Positions 42,247-52,113 of a DNA stretch of 52,313 bases are shown here, one piece after another. Each line of letters begins with the position of its first letter. Within the stretch, counting starts at the first letter, position 1. A model generated the notes under the pieces. It was not told the origin of the DNA and did not search any database. It saw nothing but the letters and a program-made list of their open reading frames with translations. The translations under genes were made by a program, and so were the position numbers. Source of the stretch: an uncultured Paracoccaceae bacterium (lineage in GTDB: Bacteria; Pseudomonadota; Alphaproteobacteria; Rhodobacterales; Rhodobacteraceae); assembly GCA_947497985.1 (NCBI GenBank), contig CANMIX010000018.1:1-52313 (forward strand), given 5' to 3'.

Positions 42247-44907
42247 ATGGACGCGCCAATGAATGTGAAATTATTGTCCCGGGATGGCTGGCTGATGCGT
42301 GCGATGGGCAGCATCGGAGCCAAGATTTTTTTGATCCTTCTCGCCATGGGGGCGACCTCAGCCATTGGTGGGCTGATGATCACCTCTGCGTTTGACAGAA
42401 TTACCGTCAATGTCGGGAACCTAACCGATAAAGATCTGCCAACCCTCGCACAGACATCCGATGTCAGCGAAGCTGTAAGTCAGGCGCAAAAGGCACTGAT
42501 CAACCTGTTGCTGGCTTCTGATGATGAGGAGTTACAGACCGCCTATGCCGGTGAGGCTGACGCATTGCATCACATCGAAGAAATCCTACCGAACCTAAAT
42601 TCGGACGCGACCAAGACATTTCAGGCGGAACTGATGGATGTGAACAAGGCTTTGAAAGCCCTGGTCGAAAACCGAAGTCTAGAGTTTATTGCCGCCGAAC
42701 AGATCAACGGTCAGGTCAGCGAATTGGCTAGGGCAACCATCGCTGCCCAAAGTCAACTGGCCCGCGCTGCGCAGGATGCAAAGGTCCGAATGCGTGCAAG
42801 CAGTCAAAAGATTGTAGAATTTATGGACACCTCGCTCAAAAACATGGTTGAGCGTGAGTTCGCAGCCATTCAAATGTTGATGCAGTTACGCACGGACGTG
42901 GCTCTGTTGGCGGTGGATGCTCTGGAAATCGAAACTGCTTCAACCCCAGAAGAGCGCCGCGAGCGGATCAAGATCGCAGAAGAGTTTTTGGGACAGACCG
43001 AGGCAAGTTTGCGAACCGTTTTGGACAACCCGGCCATTCGAGATGAGTTTGTAGAAACGCAAGCCGCAGTGGCGGCATGGGCTCAGTTGATCAATGCCGC
43101 AGACCGCTCTCATCTGAACCAATTACGTGACGCAGAGCTACAACAGTACAAGGCAGACACCGAGCTTGCAGGGCAGATCGACAATATGATGATGATGTTA
43201 CAATTCGCATCAGAACACGTCGGCGCCTCCAACTTGGAATCCACCAATGAACTGTTTGGCAATGAGGTAAACAAGCTTCTGCAATTGCTCAATATCAACA
43301 ACCGATTGGCCTTGTTCCGCTCAACCTCGCTTGAACTTGTGGTGATGGACAATCAACAAGGTGCCATTTTGATCGGGAAACGCTTGCCAGGTCTGTATCA
43401 AGGATTGCTGAAGGCAATTGATAAAGCCGAGGTTAACCTACGCGCCGACGCAAAGGACAAGATCGACGCGCTGGTGGCCGAAGACGGTGGCATCCTGAAC
43501 ACCAAAATCTTCTCACTCGACGCACGTGACGCGGCGCGTGATGCTTCTCTGGCGGCGGCCGTGGCGATGACTGAAATCGCAGAAACCGCCACTCTGCTGA
43601 GCCAGTCAAGCCGTGATGAGATCGGAAATATAGCTAACGAAGTGTCAGGTGATGTTGCCAGCGCGACAGATCGGTTGAATACGATCTTGATCGTCACCAC
43701 GGTGGTCATCATCCTGGGCATCTTCTTAACGTTCCAATTCATCCTACGCCCGCTGGTCCGATTGAGCGAAACAACCGAGCGTCTGGCTGGCGGCGACAGA
43801 AGCCCGGTCGATGGCTTCAATCGTGCGGGCACTGAAATCTCTCGTATCGCTCGTGCTTTGACAGTTTTCCGTGACGGGTTGGTGGAAAAAGAAGAAACCG
43901 AAGACCGCGTAAAAACCGAGCGCGAAGCCCGACAGGCGCAACAGACACTGGCGGTAAACGCGCTGGCCACCGGGCTGGAGCGGCTCTCCGAAGGGGACCT
44001 GACGGCGCGGGTTACCGAAGAGTTGGAAGGCGGTTACAAAAAGCTGCGGGATGACTTTAACGCGGCAGTCGAGCGGCTGGAACAATCGGTCCGGGTGGTC
44101 TCAAACAGCGGACGCTCCATCGTTGGCAACAGTTCCGACATCTCCACCTTGGCGCAAGATCTGTCCCAGAAATCGGCCGAAACGGCGGACACTTTGGCAG
44201 ATACCGCATCTTCGCTGAGCCGTCTGTCTGAATCAATTACCGGCACGGCCAAAGCGTCCAGTTCGGTCTCGGTTTCGGTGCAGGAAGCCCATACCACTGC
44301 GACCTCCAGCATCAAAGTGGTGGATGAGACCATTACAGCCATGCGGGATCTGCAAGCGAGTTCAGAAAAAATCGCCCAGATCATTGGCGTGATCGACGGC
44401 ATTGCTCAGCAGACAAACCTGTTGGCGTTGAATGCCGGTGTTGAGGCCGCACGGGCTGGTTCTGTTGGCAAAGGGTTTGCGGTTGTCGCCTCTGAGGTGC
44501 GTCAACTGGCGAACAAATCCAAAGCCGCAGCCGACGAAATTTCGCATCTGGTGCGCGAGAGCAGCGAGCAGGTCGAAATGGGCTCGGAACTTGTGCAGCG
44601 CACTGGTCAAGCGATCAGTGAGATTTCGGAGACTGTTTCCAACGCCGCAAACCGTATGAGCGAGATTGCATCAGCCGCCGAAGAACAATCCGGCGATCTG
44701 CAATCGATCAACCACGCAATGATCGGATTGGACAATACGACCAAGACCAACGACCAGTTGTTCCAAGGTGTCACTCAGTCTAGCGTTGGCCTGTCTGAGG
44801 AAGCGCAAGCCATGCAGGAAGCAATCGACCGCTTCCGGGTTGGCCACACTGACAGCGTGCTGCGCGAAGACGCCCAAGATCAAGCTTTTCTAAACGTCAT
44901 GGGCTGA
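42247..44907 (+). CDS. Methyl-accepting chemotaxis protein, long periplasmic helical sensor
   Basis: An 886-residue chemoreceptor. The first membrane helix (about 25-48) leads to a very long predominantly helical periplasmic region (to about 475), a second helix [20 protein letters not shown] (480-500), HAMP, and a cytoplasmic signalling domain with tip [19 protein letters not shown] (about 717-737). The sensory domain is about 425 residues, longer than a simple four-helix bundle, so a double helical-bundle ligand domain is likely. No CheR pentapeptide at the C-terminus. M1 or M5 could be the start; ribosome sites are weak for both. It stands alone between eda and ureG. Confidence 0.86.
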   Translation: MDAPMNVKLLSRDGWLMRAMGSIGAKIFLILLAMGATSAIGGLMITSAFDRITVNVGNLTDKDLPTLAQTSDVSEAVSQAQKALINLLLASDDEELQTAYAGEADALHHIEEILPNLNSDATKTFQAELMDVNKALKALVENRSLEFIAAEQINGQVSELARATIAAQSQLARAAQDAKVRMRASSQKIVEFMDTSLKNMVEREFAAIQMLMQLRTDVALLAVDALEIETASTPEERRERIKIAEEFLGQTEASLRTVLDNPAIRDEFVETQAAVAAWAQLINAADRSHLNQLRDAELQQYKADTELAGQIDNMMMMLQFASEHVGASNLESTNELFGNEVNKLLQLLNINNRLALFRSTSLELVVMDNQQGAILIGKRLPGLYQGLLKAIDKAEVNLRADAKDKIDALVAEDGGILNTKIFSLDARDAARDASLAAAVAMTEIAETATLLSQSSRDEIGNIANEVSGDVASATDRLNTILIVTTVVIILGIFLTFQFILRPLVRLSETTERLAGGDRSPVDGFNRAGTEISRIARALTVFRDGLVEKEETEDRVKTEREARQAQQTLAVNALATGLERLSEGDLTARVTEELEGGYKKLRDDFNAAVERLEQSVRVVSNSGRSIVGNSSDISTLAQDLSQKSAETADTLADTASSLSRLSESITGTAKASSSVSVSVQEAHTTATSSIKVVDETITAMRDLQASSEKIAQIIGVIDGIAQQTNLLALNAGVEAARAGSVGKGFAVVASEVRQLANKSKAAADEISHLVRESSEQVEMGSELVQRTGQAISEISETVSNAANRMSEIASAAEEQSGDLQSINHAMIGLDNTTKTNDQLFQGVTQSSVGLSEEAQAMQEAIDRFRVGHTDSVLREDAQDQAFLNVMG

Positions 44908-44918
44908 CTTAGGGGCTG

Positions 44919-45551
44919 TCAGGCGGCGCCCTGCGCCACCGGCAGCCCGCCAACCTCCGACAGAAGACGTGCGATCTCATCCACGCCTTCTCCGTGACGC
45001 TGGCTGGAAAACACAAATGGACGCCCTGCGCGCATACGCGTGGCGTCGCGCTCCATCACTTCAAGCGAGGCCCCGACATGGGGTGCCAAATCGGTCTTGT
45101 TGATGATCAGGATATCGGATCGGGTAATTGCAGGGCCACCTTTGCGTGGGATTTCTTCACCCGCAGCCACATCGATCACGTAAAGGGTCACATCCGCCAG
45201 TTCAGGGCTGAATGTTGCTGACAGATTGTCGCCGCCGCTTTCGATCAACACCATATCCAAATCGGGATGGCGTTTCTGCATCTCTGCCACCGCCGCCAGA
45301 TTGATCGAGGCATCCTCGCGGATTGCCGTATGCGGACAGCCGCCGGTCTCCACCCCGATCACTCGATCCTGCGGCAGGATCTGCATGCGCATCAGGGCTT
45401 CGGCGTCTTCCTGCGTATAGATGTCATTGGTGATAACACCAATGGAATGGGTTTTTGAGAAATGCCGCGCCAGATTTGCAGTCAGCGTCGTTTTCCCCGC
45501 GCCCACTGGGCCACCAATGCCAACCCGCAGCGGGCCATTCATGCTGCTCAT
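44919..45551 (-). CDS. ureG: Urease accessory GTPase UreG
   Basis: A 210-residue SIMIBI-class GTPase delivering nickel to urease. P-loop [28 protein letters not shown], metal motif [15 protein letters not shown] (CPH) and [11 protein letters not shown] are complete. ATG 45551 overlaps the ureF stop by four bases and has AAGGA upstream; a long in-frame upstream extension falls inside ureF and is ignored. Last gene of the urease cluster. Confidence 0.96.
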   Translation of the reverse strand: MSSMNGPLRVGIGGPVGAGKTTLTANLARHFSKTHSIGVITNDIYTQEDAEALMRMQILPQDRVIGVETGGCPHTAIREDASINLAAVAEMQKRHPDLDMVLIESGGDNLSATFSPELADVTLYVIDVAAGEEIPRKGGPAITRSDILIINKTDLAPHVGASLEVMERDATRMRAGRPFVFSSQRHGEGVDEIARLLSEVGGLPVAQGAA

Positions 45552-46192
45552 GATCGGAAAATCCTTGAGTATTGGGTTTCGTGTTTCATCGCGGCAATAT
45601 CCGACAGAAAGCCGGCCGACGCCAGATCTTGCAGGTTTCGGTCCAAGCCACGCTGTGTTGCCGCCTGTATCAATGGGATCAGCTGCATCAGAATACATTG
45701 TCCCTGCAACTGTCCAACTGGCAGCAATCGTTGCGCAGCGGCGATCAAATTGGAGCAGAACGCCTGCAGATAAAGGGTAATTGCGGCCTCCAGCCCCAGT
45801 TCTTTGGCGGCAACAGCTGCCCCAAATGCAACCGGATAGCTGCGAAGGTTCAGATCAAGCCCCCAGACCCCTGCGAGGGTACGCACAAAGGCCTCCCCCT
45901 GTTGGGTCATTTCAAACGCCCGCTCACGAGACGGTTGAAAAGCCAGAGCCTGCGCATCCAATCGGTCCAGTTCCGCCGCATCCGCTGCGTGAAAAGCTGC
46001 CGCAATAAAGAGCGCATCACTGCGTCCAGCGCCAAATTCCAACAGGTCGCACAACCAGTCTTGCAGGCTTGCGTCATCAACAAGCCATCCCGCATCCACC
46101 GCGGCTTCCAAACCATGGGAATAGGCAAACGCGCCAATCGGGAAAGCAGGTGACAGCCATTGCTGCAGCAACAGCGCCGCGTCAATGGTCAT
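45548..46192 (-). CDS. ureF: Urease accessory protein UreF
   Basis: A 214-residue helical protein with the UreF start [19 protein letters not shown] and the core [33 protein letters not shown] and [16 protein letters not shown]. UreF acts as GTPase-activating/fidelity factor in the UreD-UreF-UreG complex. It starts 11 bases inside ureE. The long open frame upstream is the ureE His tail in another frame. Confidence 0.93.
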   Translation of the reverse strand: MTIDAALLLQQWLSPAFPIGAFAYSHGLEAAVDAGWLVDDASLQDWLCDLLEFGAGRSDALFIAAAFHAADAAELDRLDAQALAFQPSRERAFEMTQQGEAFVRTLAGVWGLDLNLRSYPVAFGAAVAAKELGLEAAITLYLQAFCSNLIAAAQRLLPVGQLQGQCILMQLIPLIQAATQRGLDRNLQDLASAGFLSDIAAMKHETQYSRIFRS

Positions 46193-46676
46193 GGCTGTGC
46201 TCGTGCGATGGCCCATGTGAATGGCCATGATCATGGGAATGGGTGCGCCCGTGGCCATAGGCCCCACCCTCGGGGGTAAATGGTGCGATAACTTCGGATA
46301 CTTCGGCGCCCAGCAGGCCCAACATATCGCGAATAACGTGATCATGTTGGATCAACAGACGATCCGCTTCGATTTGACAGGGGGTATGGCGGTTGCCAAT
46401 GTGCCAGGCGATCCGCGTCAAATCCGTGGCCCGGATTTCCAGCAAAGGTTCCGGCGCTGCGAGGACTTGGATCTCATCACCCGTTTGGGTAACAAGAACG
46501 CCGCCGTGGTCCAGAGAGGTCGTTTGCGCAAGGTCAACCAACAGACGTTCACCGCCTTCGGTTGTTAAAACCTTCCGCCGCAAAAACCGACCGGCGTAAT
46601 CCAAAACGACACGGTCCTGTGCGGTGCCGTGACCATGGTCACGGTAGTTCTGCGCAATCATTTGAGGAGCGGTCAT
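46182..46676 (-). CDS. ureE: Urease accessory nickel metallochaperone UreE
   Basis: A 164-residue UreE: N-terminal peptide-binding domain (VVLDYAGRFLRRKVLTTEGGERLLVDLAQTTSL), metal-binding domain with RIAWHIGNRHTPCQIE and DHVIRDMLGLLGAEV, and a histidine-rich tail (HGRTHSHDHGHSHGPSHEHS) for nickel binding. The tail is unusually long for a Rhodobacteraceae UreE but the type is common. It follows the DUF1127 gene by 28 bases. Confidence 0.94.
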   Translation of the reverse strand: MTAPQMIAQNYRDHGHGTAQDRVVLDYAGRFLRRKVLTTEGGERLLVDLAQTTSLDHGGVLVTQTGDEIQVLAAPEPLLEIRATDLTRIAWHIGNRHTPCQIEADRLLIQHDHVIRDMLGLLGAEVSEVIAPFTPEGGAYGHGRTHSHDHGHSHGPSHEHSHDH

Positions 46677-46704
46677 ATCCCGCTCCCCAGCATAGGATCA
46701 GTTC

Positions 46705-46923
46705 TTAGATGTAGAACTTGTCTGCAAATACATGCTGCACGATGTCTTCGCGCTTGAGGCCACGTTGTGCCAAGTCCGCGTCTGACATTTCTGTCAGTTT
46801 GCGCAAAGCTTGAACGCGCGTATTGGATTCGCCGATCTGGACCAAAAATTTGCCCAGTGCTACGAAAGGCTTGAATACCGCTGAAAGGTTCAGACCGGTG
46901 TGTGTGGTTGTCAAAGTCGCCAT
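46705..46923 (-). CDS. DUF1127 (YjiS-like) small protein between ureC and ureE
   Basis: A 72-residue protein with the DUF1127 C-terminal signature TRVQALRKLTEMSDADLAQRGLKREDIVQHVF. Such small basic proteins are known in alphaproteobacteria, where some bind RNA or influence phosphate and carbon metabolism. TAGGAG precedes the ATG. It lies inside the urease cluster on the same strand, which is either a passenger or a functional neighbour. Confidence 0.85.
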   Translation of the reverse strand: MATLTTTHTGLNLSAVFKPFVALGKFLVQIGESNTRVQALRKLTEMSDADLAQRGLKREDIVQHVFADKFYI

Positions 46924-47061
46924 TGGATATCTCTCCTAGTTCAGGGATATCCTCCCTATGAAAGACAACATAGCTGACCTTTTTTGCATGAGGTAGTGAC
47001 TGTTTGGAATAGCCGCCATGCACGTGCTGCAATGCAGAAAACACTTCGTTAACCTCTTGCG

Positions 47062-48771
47062 TTAAAATAAAAAATACCGTTGAGCCATCGGTAATTCTGT
47101 CGCTGGCTGACAGGTCAACAGCTCTCCGTCTGCACGCACCTCATAGGTTTCCGGGTGCACTTCGACTTCTGGCGTGGCGGTGTTGAGTTTTAGGTCGGAT
47201 TTGCCGATCTGGCGGGTGTGCTTTACAGCAACTGTCTGTTTGGCCAGCCCCAATTTATCACGCAATCCATCCGCTTGAGCGGCCTCCGACACAAAGGTCA
47301 CGGCGGAATGTTCAACCGAACGGCCATAAGCCCCCCACATCGGACGCGAATACACCGGCTGCGGCGTCGGGATAGAGGCATTGGGATCGCCCATCTGCGC
47401 ACAGACAATAGTGCCGGACATCAAAACCATCTCAGGCTTCACACCAAAAAATGCCGGGTTCCACAGAACCAGATCAGCGCGTTTGCCCTCTTCGATCGAG
47501 CCGATCTCATGGCTGACCCCATGCGCGATGGCCGGGTTGATGGTGTATTTGGCAACGTAACGGCGGACCCGGAAATTGTCGTTTTCACCGGACTCATCCG
47601 CCAGACGACCACGTTGTTTCTTCATCTTGTCAGCGGTCTGCCAGGTGCGGATGATCACCTCGCCGACCCGGCCCATCGCTTGTGAGTCTGATGCGATGAT
47701 CGAAAACGCCCCCATGTCATGCAGGATATCTTCGGCCGCAATGGTTTCGCGCCGGATACGGCTTTCAGCAAATGCCACGTCTTCGGGGATGGATTTGTCC
47801 AGGTGGTGGCAAACCATCAACATGTCCAAATGCTCTTCCACCGTGTTCACGGTAAAGGGGCGGGTTGGGTTTGTGGACGAGGGCAGGACAAATTCCTCAC
47901 CACAGATCTTGATAATGTCCGGCGCGTGACCGCCCCCTGCCCCTTCGGTGTGGAAGGCGTGGATGGTGCGGCCCTTCATGGCGGCAACCGTGTGTTCGAC
48001 AAAGCCGGATTCATTCAGCGTATCCGTGTGGATCATCACCTGCACGTCCATGGCATCGGCCACGCCAAGGCAGCAATCAATGGCCGCAGGCGTGGTGCCC
48101 CAGTCTTCGTGCAGTTTCAGCGCACAGGCGCCGCCCAAGATCTGTTCTTCCAGCGCGCCGGGCAAAGAGGCGTTGCCCTTGCCTGCAAAAGCCAGGTTCA
48201 TCGGGAACGCATCTGCGGCCTGCATCATACGACCAAGGTGCCATGCACCGGGAGTACAGGTGGTCGCCAATGTCCCATGGGCCGGCCCGGTGCCGCCGCC
48301 CAGCATAGTGGTGAGGCCGGAATGCAGCGCGTCTTCGATCTGTTGCGGGCAGATGTAATGGATGTGACTGTCAAAACCGCCTGCAGTCAGGATGCGACCT
48401 TCACCTGCGATGACCTCGGTTCCAGGGCCCACAATAATATCGACACCGGGCTGGGTATCTGGATTGCCCGCCTTACCGATCTTGTGAATACGTCCGTCTT
48501 TTAGGCCAACATCTGCTTTATAGATCCCAGTGTGATCCAGGATCAGCGCATTGGTGATCACCGTGTCAACCGCCCCTTCAGCACGTGTGGTCTGTGCCTG
48601 ACCCATGCCGTCACGGATCACTTTACCACCACCGAATTTAACCTCTTCCCCATAGGTCGTAAGGTCTTTTTCCACCTCGATCACCAGGTCTGTGTCGGCA
48701 AGACGCAGCTTGTCACCTGTGGTCGGGCCAAACATGGCAGCGTAATCAGCGCGGGAAATCTTGGCTGGCAT
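47062..48771 (-). CDS. ureC: Urease alpha subunit (catalytic)
   Basis: A 569-residue subunit hydrolysing urea with two nickel ions. Ligands visible: His136 and His138 ([11 protein letters not shown]), carbamylated Lys219 ([11 protein letters not shown]), His248 (QVMIHTDT), His274 (HAFHTEG), flap His322 (MVCHHLDK) and Asp362 (SDSQAMGR). Length is normal. It follows the DUF1311 gene by 29 bases and precedes DUF1127; the separate UreA/UreB/UreC form is typical of bacteria. Confidence 0.98.
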   Translation of the reverse strand: MPAKISRADYAAMFGPTTGDKLRLADTDLVIEVEKDLTTYGEEVKFGGGKVIRDGMGQAQTTRAEGAVDTVITNALILDHTGIYKADVGLKDGRIHKIGKAGNPDTQPGVDIIVGPGTEVIAGEGRILTAGGFDSHIHYICPQQIEDALHSGLTTMLGGGTGPAHGTLATTCTPGAWHLGRMMQAADAFPMNLAFAGKGNASLPGALEEQILGGACALKLHEDWGTTPAAIDCCLGVADAMDVQVMIHTDTLNESGFVEHTVAAMKGRTIHAFHTEGAGGGHAPDIIKICGEEFVLPSSTNPTRPFTVNTVEEHLDMLMVCHHLDKSIPEDVAFAESRIRRETIAAEDILHDMGAFSIIASDSQAMGRVGEVIIRTWQTADKMKKQRGRLADESGENDNFRVRRYVAKYTINPAIAHGVSHEIGSIEEGKRADLVLWNPAFFGVKPEMVLMSGTIVCAQMGDPNASIPTPQPVYSRPMWGAYGRSVEHSAVTFVSEAAQADGLRDKLGLAKQTVAVKHTRQIGKSDLKLNTATPEVEVHPETYEVRADGELLTCQPATELPMAQRYFLF

Positions 48772-48800
48772 TATGTTGTCTCCTGAGTGTCAGGGGCGGG

Positions 48801-49208
48801 TCAATTGACCTCGCCAAAATATCGTAGATCTTCGGTGCGTAGACGGGTGAGGCGCGCTGCACAGCTTGAAAACAATAAGGGCTGCATCGAGCCACCACGC
48901 GCAAGCAGGCTTTCGGTTTCGCAGGCCATATCGCGATAGTCGATCCAAGCGCGTTGTGCATCGCGCAGGATCTCTACTGCAGGCCTATCTCCCAAATTTA
49001 GGTATTGGTCCATGCCCTGTGCATAGTTTCGGGCCTGCTTATAGGCGAGGTTAAGATCCTCATCCGCAATGGCATAGTCTTGCGCAGCACAAATGTTCAT
49101 CGCCGACTGGGTTTGCGGGTCAAGGCAGTTTACATCTTGCGAAACGACAGGATGCGCAATGGCTAGGCTCGTCGCCAACGCGGATACTATACAGAAAGAC
49201 CGGTTCAC
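48801..49208 (-). CDS. DUF1311 (LprI-like) exported protein in the urease cluster
   Basis: A 135-residue protein with a signal peptide ([20 protein letters not shown]...) and the DUF1311 pattern [32 protein letters not shown], plus the later [14 protein letters not shown]. Four conserved cysteines suggest disulfides. LprI-like proteins can inhibit lysozyme, but DUF1311 proteins are diverse. Its start overlaps the ureB stop by four bases, so it is translated within the urease operon, an unusual position. Confidence 0.85.
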   Translation of the reverse strand: MNRSFCIVSALATSLAIAHPVVSQDVNCLDPQTQSAMNICAAQDYAIADEDLNLAYKQARNYAQGMDQYLNLGDRPAVEILRDAQRAWIDYRDMACETESLLARGGSMQPLLFSSCAARLTRLRTEDLRYFGEVN

Positions 49209-49510
49209 AATGAGCCCATCACCTTTTGATTAAAGCCAAAGATCTTGCGCGCGCCCGAAATCGGGATCAGCGTCACTTCGCGGGCTTGGCCGGGTTCGAA
49301 CCGCACCGCCGTGCCCGCCGCGATATCCAACCGCATGCCATGGGCAGCGGCGCGATCAAAATCGAGACCGGGATTGGTTTCAGCGAAATGGTAGTGGCTG
49401 CCAACCTGCACGGGACGGTCGCCTGTATTGGCTACCATCAGGGTAATCGCCTCTGTCCCGTCGTTCAGGATGATGTCACCGTCAGCTGGGAACAATTCAC
49501 CTGGGATCAT
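49205..49510 (-). CDS. ureB: Urease beta subunit
   Basis: A 101-residue UreB with [34 protein letters not shown] and [27 protein letters not shown] 49510 is preceded by GGGGGC and overlaps the 55-aa gene by four bases. It forms the alpha-beta-gamma trimer with UreC and UreA. Confidence 0.96.
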   Translation of the reverse strand: MIPGELFPADGDIILNDGTEAITLMVANTGDRPVQVGSHYHFAETNPGLDFDRAAAHGMRLDIAAGTAVRFEPGQAREVTLIPISGARKIFGFNQKVMGSL

Positions 49511-49674
49511 TTGCGCCCCCAAAGAAAGCTGGCAACAATGGCTGCAATTCCGGCGGCAAAGGCGGCTGCGATCCAGATTTCCGCACCATGCGGGTGAATA
49601 TGCGCCCCACCATGTGCCAGCGCGGGACCCGCGGTGAGTGTTGCTGTCAGTGCGAGTACGTGCAGTTGTTTCAT
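49507..49674 (-). CDS. 55-aa small exported or membrane protein between ureA and ureB
   Basis: A 55-residue protein: a signal-like helix ([20 protein letters not shown]), a histidine-rich linker [13 protein letters not shown], and a second helix [19 protein letters not shown] ending GRK. I recall similar small proteins in Roseobacter urease clusters but no known function. The histidine-rich stretch could bind metal (nickel is the tempting guess). It overlaps ureB by four bases and is 57 bases from ureA. Confidence 0.72.
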   Translation of the reverse strand: MKQLHVLALTATLTAGPALAHGGAHIHPHGAEIWIAAAFAAGIAAIVASFLWGRK

Positions 49675-49731
49675 CGTGTTACATCCTGTCAGAGAGTGCC
49701 CGGACATCGTTGGCCCGTGGTCATATATGAA

Positions 49732-50034
49732 TTATCGAATTGGGTTGTGAACGGTCACAAGTTTGGTGCCATCGGGAAAGGTCGCCTCGACCTGAACTTC
49801 GTGGATCATATCCGCCACACCGTCCATACATTGCTCACGGGCCACAACTTCGGCCCCGGCCTGCATCATTTCCGCAACCGAACGTCCGTCACGTGCGCCC
49901 TCGACAACGGCGTCGGTGATCAAGGCAATTGCTTCGGGGTGGTTCAACTTTACGCCGCGCGCCAACCGCTTGCGGGCCACTTCGGCGGCCATTGCCACCA
50001 AAAGCTTGTCTTTCTCACGCGGGGTCAGGTTCAT
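49732..50034 (-). CDS. ureA: Urease gamma subunit
   Basis: A 100-residue UreA, with [41 protein letters not shown], and [27 protein letters not shown], matching the family over its full length. It follows ureD by 34 bases and is the first structural urease gene. Confidence 0.97.
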   Translation of the reverse strand: MNLTPREKDKLLVAMAAEVARKRLARGVKLNHPEAIALITDAVVEGARDGRSVAEMMQAGAEVVAREQCMDGVADMIHEVQVEATFPDGTKLVTVHNPIR

Positions 50035-50068
50035 TGGTTCGTGCCTTTCACGTCAAAGCTCTGATAAA

Positions 50069-50893
50069 TCATAGCCGCCAACTGCGTGGCAGCGTGTGTC
50101 CTGTTAATCGGTCCAAAATCGGCACCAGCGATTTACGCAGTTGGAAACCGTCCGCTGCAACAAGGCGCAGCACCAGTGTATTTTCTGCCAGTAAGGATGC
50201 GCCCGCTGTTTCCGGAAGCATCTCGCGGATCGGGTCCAGATGCCCTTCGGCTTCTGACGCGACAAAGACCACCGAGGCCATTGCGCAACCGCCGTTGGCA
50301 ACCGCAGGCCGGTCCAGCTGTGCTTGAATATCGGGTCCAAGATCCAGCCCATCAAGATAGAGCGGCTGACCATCCCGACGGAGCTCAATCCGATCCCACA
50401 GATGTGCTGCATGCACGGTTTCGCCCATGGCGGTTCGGCCAAAAACCAATGGCTCCACCATAAGGAACCGCCCATCGTTCTGGATATCTGCAACAAGTCG
50501 CCGTTTGAGGGCTGAACCCTCGAAAATCAGCGTCTCCTGTGGGAGCCAGCGGAGATAAGCGCCCGCCTCAACGGTGAGATGCGTTGTCAGTGTGCCAATC
50601 TGTCCAGGCAGCGCCTTGTAGGCCCGCTCCGCAGCTTGTGTGGTCAGGGTCAGCTGGCTGCCCGCCCCAGCAATGGCATCGACCTGAAATTGATCCCCGC
50701 CGGTGATACCGCCCGACGTGTTTACAAGCACCGCCTCAAGGTCGCGGCGCCCATGCGGAAACACCATCCGCAAGGCCCCGGTTTGGAACAAGTCATTCAG
50801 AACAGAGTGTTTGCTATCGCGCAGCTTGCTTGACACCATCGCCTGCCCAATGGCACGCGGCGGCTGCACAGATCCCGGATCTTTATCCGGCAT
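50069..50893 (-). CDS. ureD: Urease accessory protein UreD
   Basis: A 274-residue UreD (UreH in some species): VFPHGRRDLEAVLVNTSGGITGGDQF is the family core, and AERAYKALPGQ and LRWLPQETLIFEGSALKRR follow. It scaffolds UreF/UreG onto apo-urease and carries a channel for nickel. First gene of the urease cluster; candidate operators lie upstream. Confidence 0.95.
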   Translation of the reverse strand: MPDKDPGSVQPPRAIGQAMVSSKLRDSKHSVLNDLFQTGALRMVFPHGRRDLEAVLVNTSGGITGGDQFQVDAIAGAGSQLTLTTQAAERAYKALPGQIGTLTTHLTVEAGAYLRWLPQETLIFEGSALKRRLVADIQNDGRFLMVEPLVFGRTAMGETVHAAHLWDRIELRRDGQPLYLDGLDLGPDIQAQLDRPAVANGGCAMASVVFVASEAEGHLDPIREMLPETAGASLLAENTLVLRLVAADGFQLRKSLVPILDRLTGHTLPRSWRL

Positions 50894-51037
50894 TGTTATG
50901 GGTGCGCAAACTGTGATGGTCCTAACCGTCGCTGAAAATCAATCTGCGCAAGATGACCATTTATTGAGCGACATGACTATTTGCGGGGCTGGAAATTGGT
51001 AAACACACCGCTAAAAAGATTACTTATTAATCCAATT

Positions 51038-51098
51038 TCACATGTGAGATCATTTAATGTGCAGTTTGTGTTTTCAAATCGATTCGCACCACATGTGA
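51038..51098. promoter_or_regulatory. Pair of CACATGTGA palindromes upstream of the urease cluster
   Basis: TCACATGTGA (51038-51047) and CCACATGTGA (51089-51098) lie in the ureD leader, centres 51 bases apart (about five helical turns), roughly 150 and 200 bases before ureD. The intergenic stretch (50894-51156) is AT-rich. They look like a two-site operator; the protein is unknown. Confidence 0.5.
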
Positions 51099-51156
51099 AC
51101 AGGCTTGGCCTGTCTGCCAAATAGGCTGCACTCGCCCCCAATAGCTTGTTCAAATG

Positions 51157-52113
51157 TCACGAACGCTGACAGAGGTTTTGCGAAAACGCTGCAATCAAGG
51201 TCGAGAGCTGCGGGTGGTACACATGTTCCGCTGCCCGCGCTGCCGCGTGCCACGCGCGTCGATGTCCGTTTTCGACCCAGGTCCCGTATGGCAGCTCTTC
51301 TTCGACCCGCATGGCATGAAGTTGAACGGAACAAACAGCGCCCCATTTGATCACGGTATAATGCCCAAGCACGTGATCGGAAACCGGCCCGGAAATTCCG
51401 GCTTCTTCAAGCGCTTCCTTGGCTGCAGAGACTTGTGGCGACAGCCCCGGCTCACAGATACGCTTGGGCACGCCCCACCGTCGCTGTTTATTGGATGACA
51501 CAAGCAAGATACGGGCGCCATCTTGTGTCAATTGATACGGAACCACGCCTGATTGAGAGTAATAATAAGCCGGACGCGATCTGCGCTCCGCAGAGCCGGG
51601 TGCAGGATACGGGAAACTGTCCGGCAGATCGGTGTCAGACAGCATGAAATCCAATTCCGCATTCACGATACGGCCTGTCTGCCCGTCAAGCTCGATGGAC
51701 AAACTGGCCAATCGCCCAAGGCCAAATTCACTCGCAAAAGCCGGGCTTACGAGATGGAGCAACAAATCCTGCAAGGCCATCGCATGACCAAAATAGATGA
51801 GGTCGTTTCGCATCAAGTGCCGAGAGAGGATATCCAATTGTTCAGGCAACCCCGGCCGATACAGCCATTTGTCATATTGAATGCGCCGCACAGGTTTGCC
51901 GCAAACTTTGGCGGTTTTTTCCGCGCTAATCCGTGTACGCACCGCAGGCGAGGCCAAGAACGGGTGATCAATCCCATGTTCCAGCAGATAGGCTCCGAAC
52001 TTTTGCGCTGCACGTTTTGCCGAGCCTCGCAAAGGGCGCGCAAGGTCGTCGCCCTGCCAATCACGCTCTGTCTTTCCGTGGCAGATCAGTATCAAGGTTC
52101 GATGGTGTCGCAT
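51157..52113 (-). CDS. Histidine-phosphatase-like/Nudix hydrolase fusion
   Basis: A 318-residue protein. Residues 5-150 resemble a SixA-type histidine phosphatase: phosphoacceptor His12 in LICHGKTERD, Arg in SPAVRTRISAEKTA, second His in YFGHAMAL; the usual RHG is CHG here. Residues about 170-300 form a Nudix domain of the DIPP/PKG(E)PG type (RWGVPKRICEPGLSPQVSAAKEALEEAGISG), retaining EExxEE-like glutamates although the Nudix G and first E are altered. Domain order is reverse to mycobacterial MutT1. Substrate unknown. AAGGAG sits seven bases before ATG 52113. Confidence 0.72.
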   Translation of the reverse strand: MRHHRTLILICHGKTERDWQGDDLARPLRGSAKRAAQKFGAYLLEHGIDHPFLASPAVRTRISAEKTAKVCGKPVRRIQYDKWLYRPGLPEQLDILSRHLMRNDLIYFGHAMALQDLLLHLVSPAFASEFGLGRLASLSIELDGQTGRIVNAELDFMLSDTDLPDSFPYPAPGSAERRSRPAYYYSQSGVVPYQLTQDGARILLVSSNKQRRWGVPKRICEPGLSPQVSAAKEALEEAGISGPVSDHVLGHYTVIKWGAVCSVQLHAMRVEEELPYGTWVENGHRRAWHAAARAAEHVYHPQLSTLIAAFSQNLCQRS

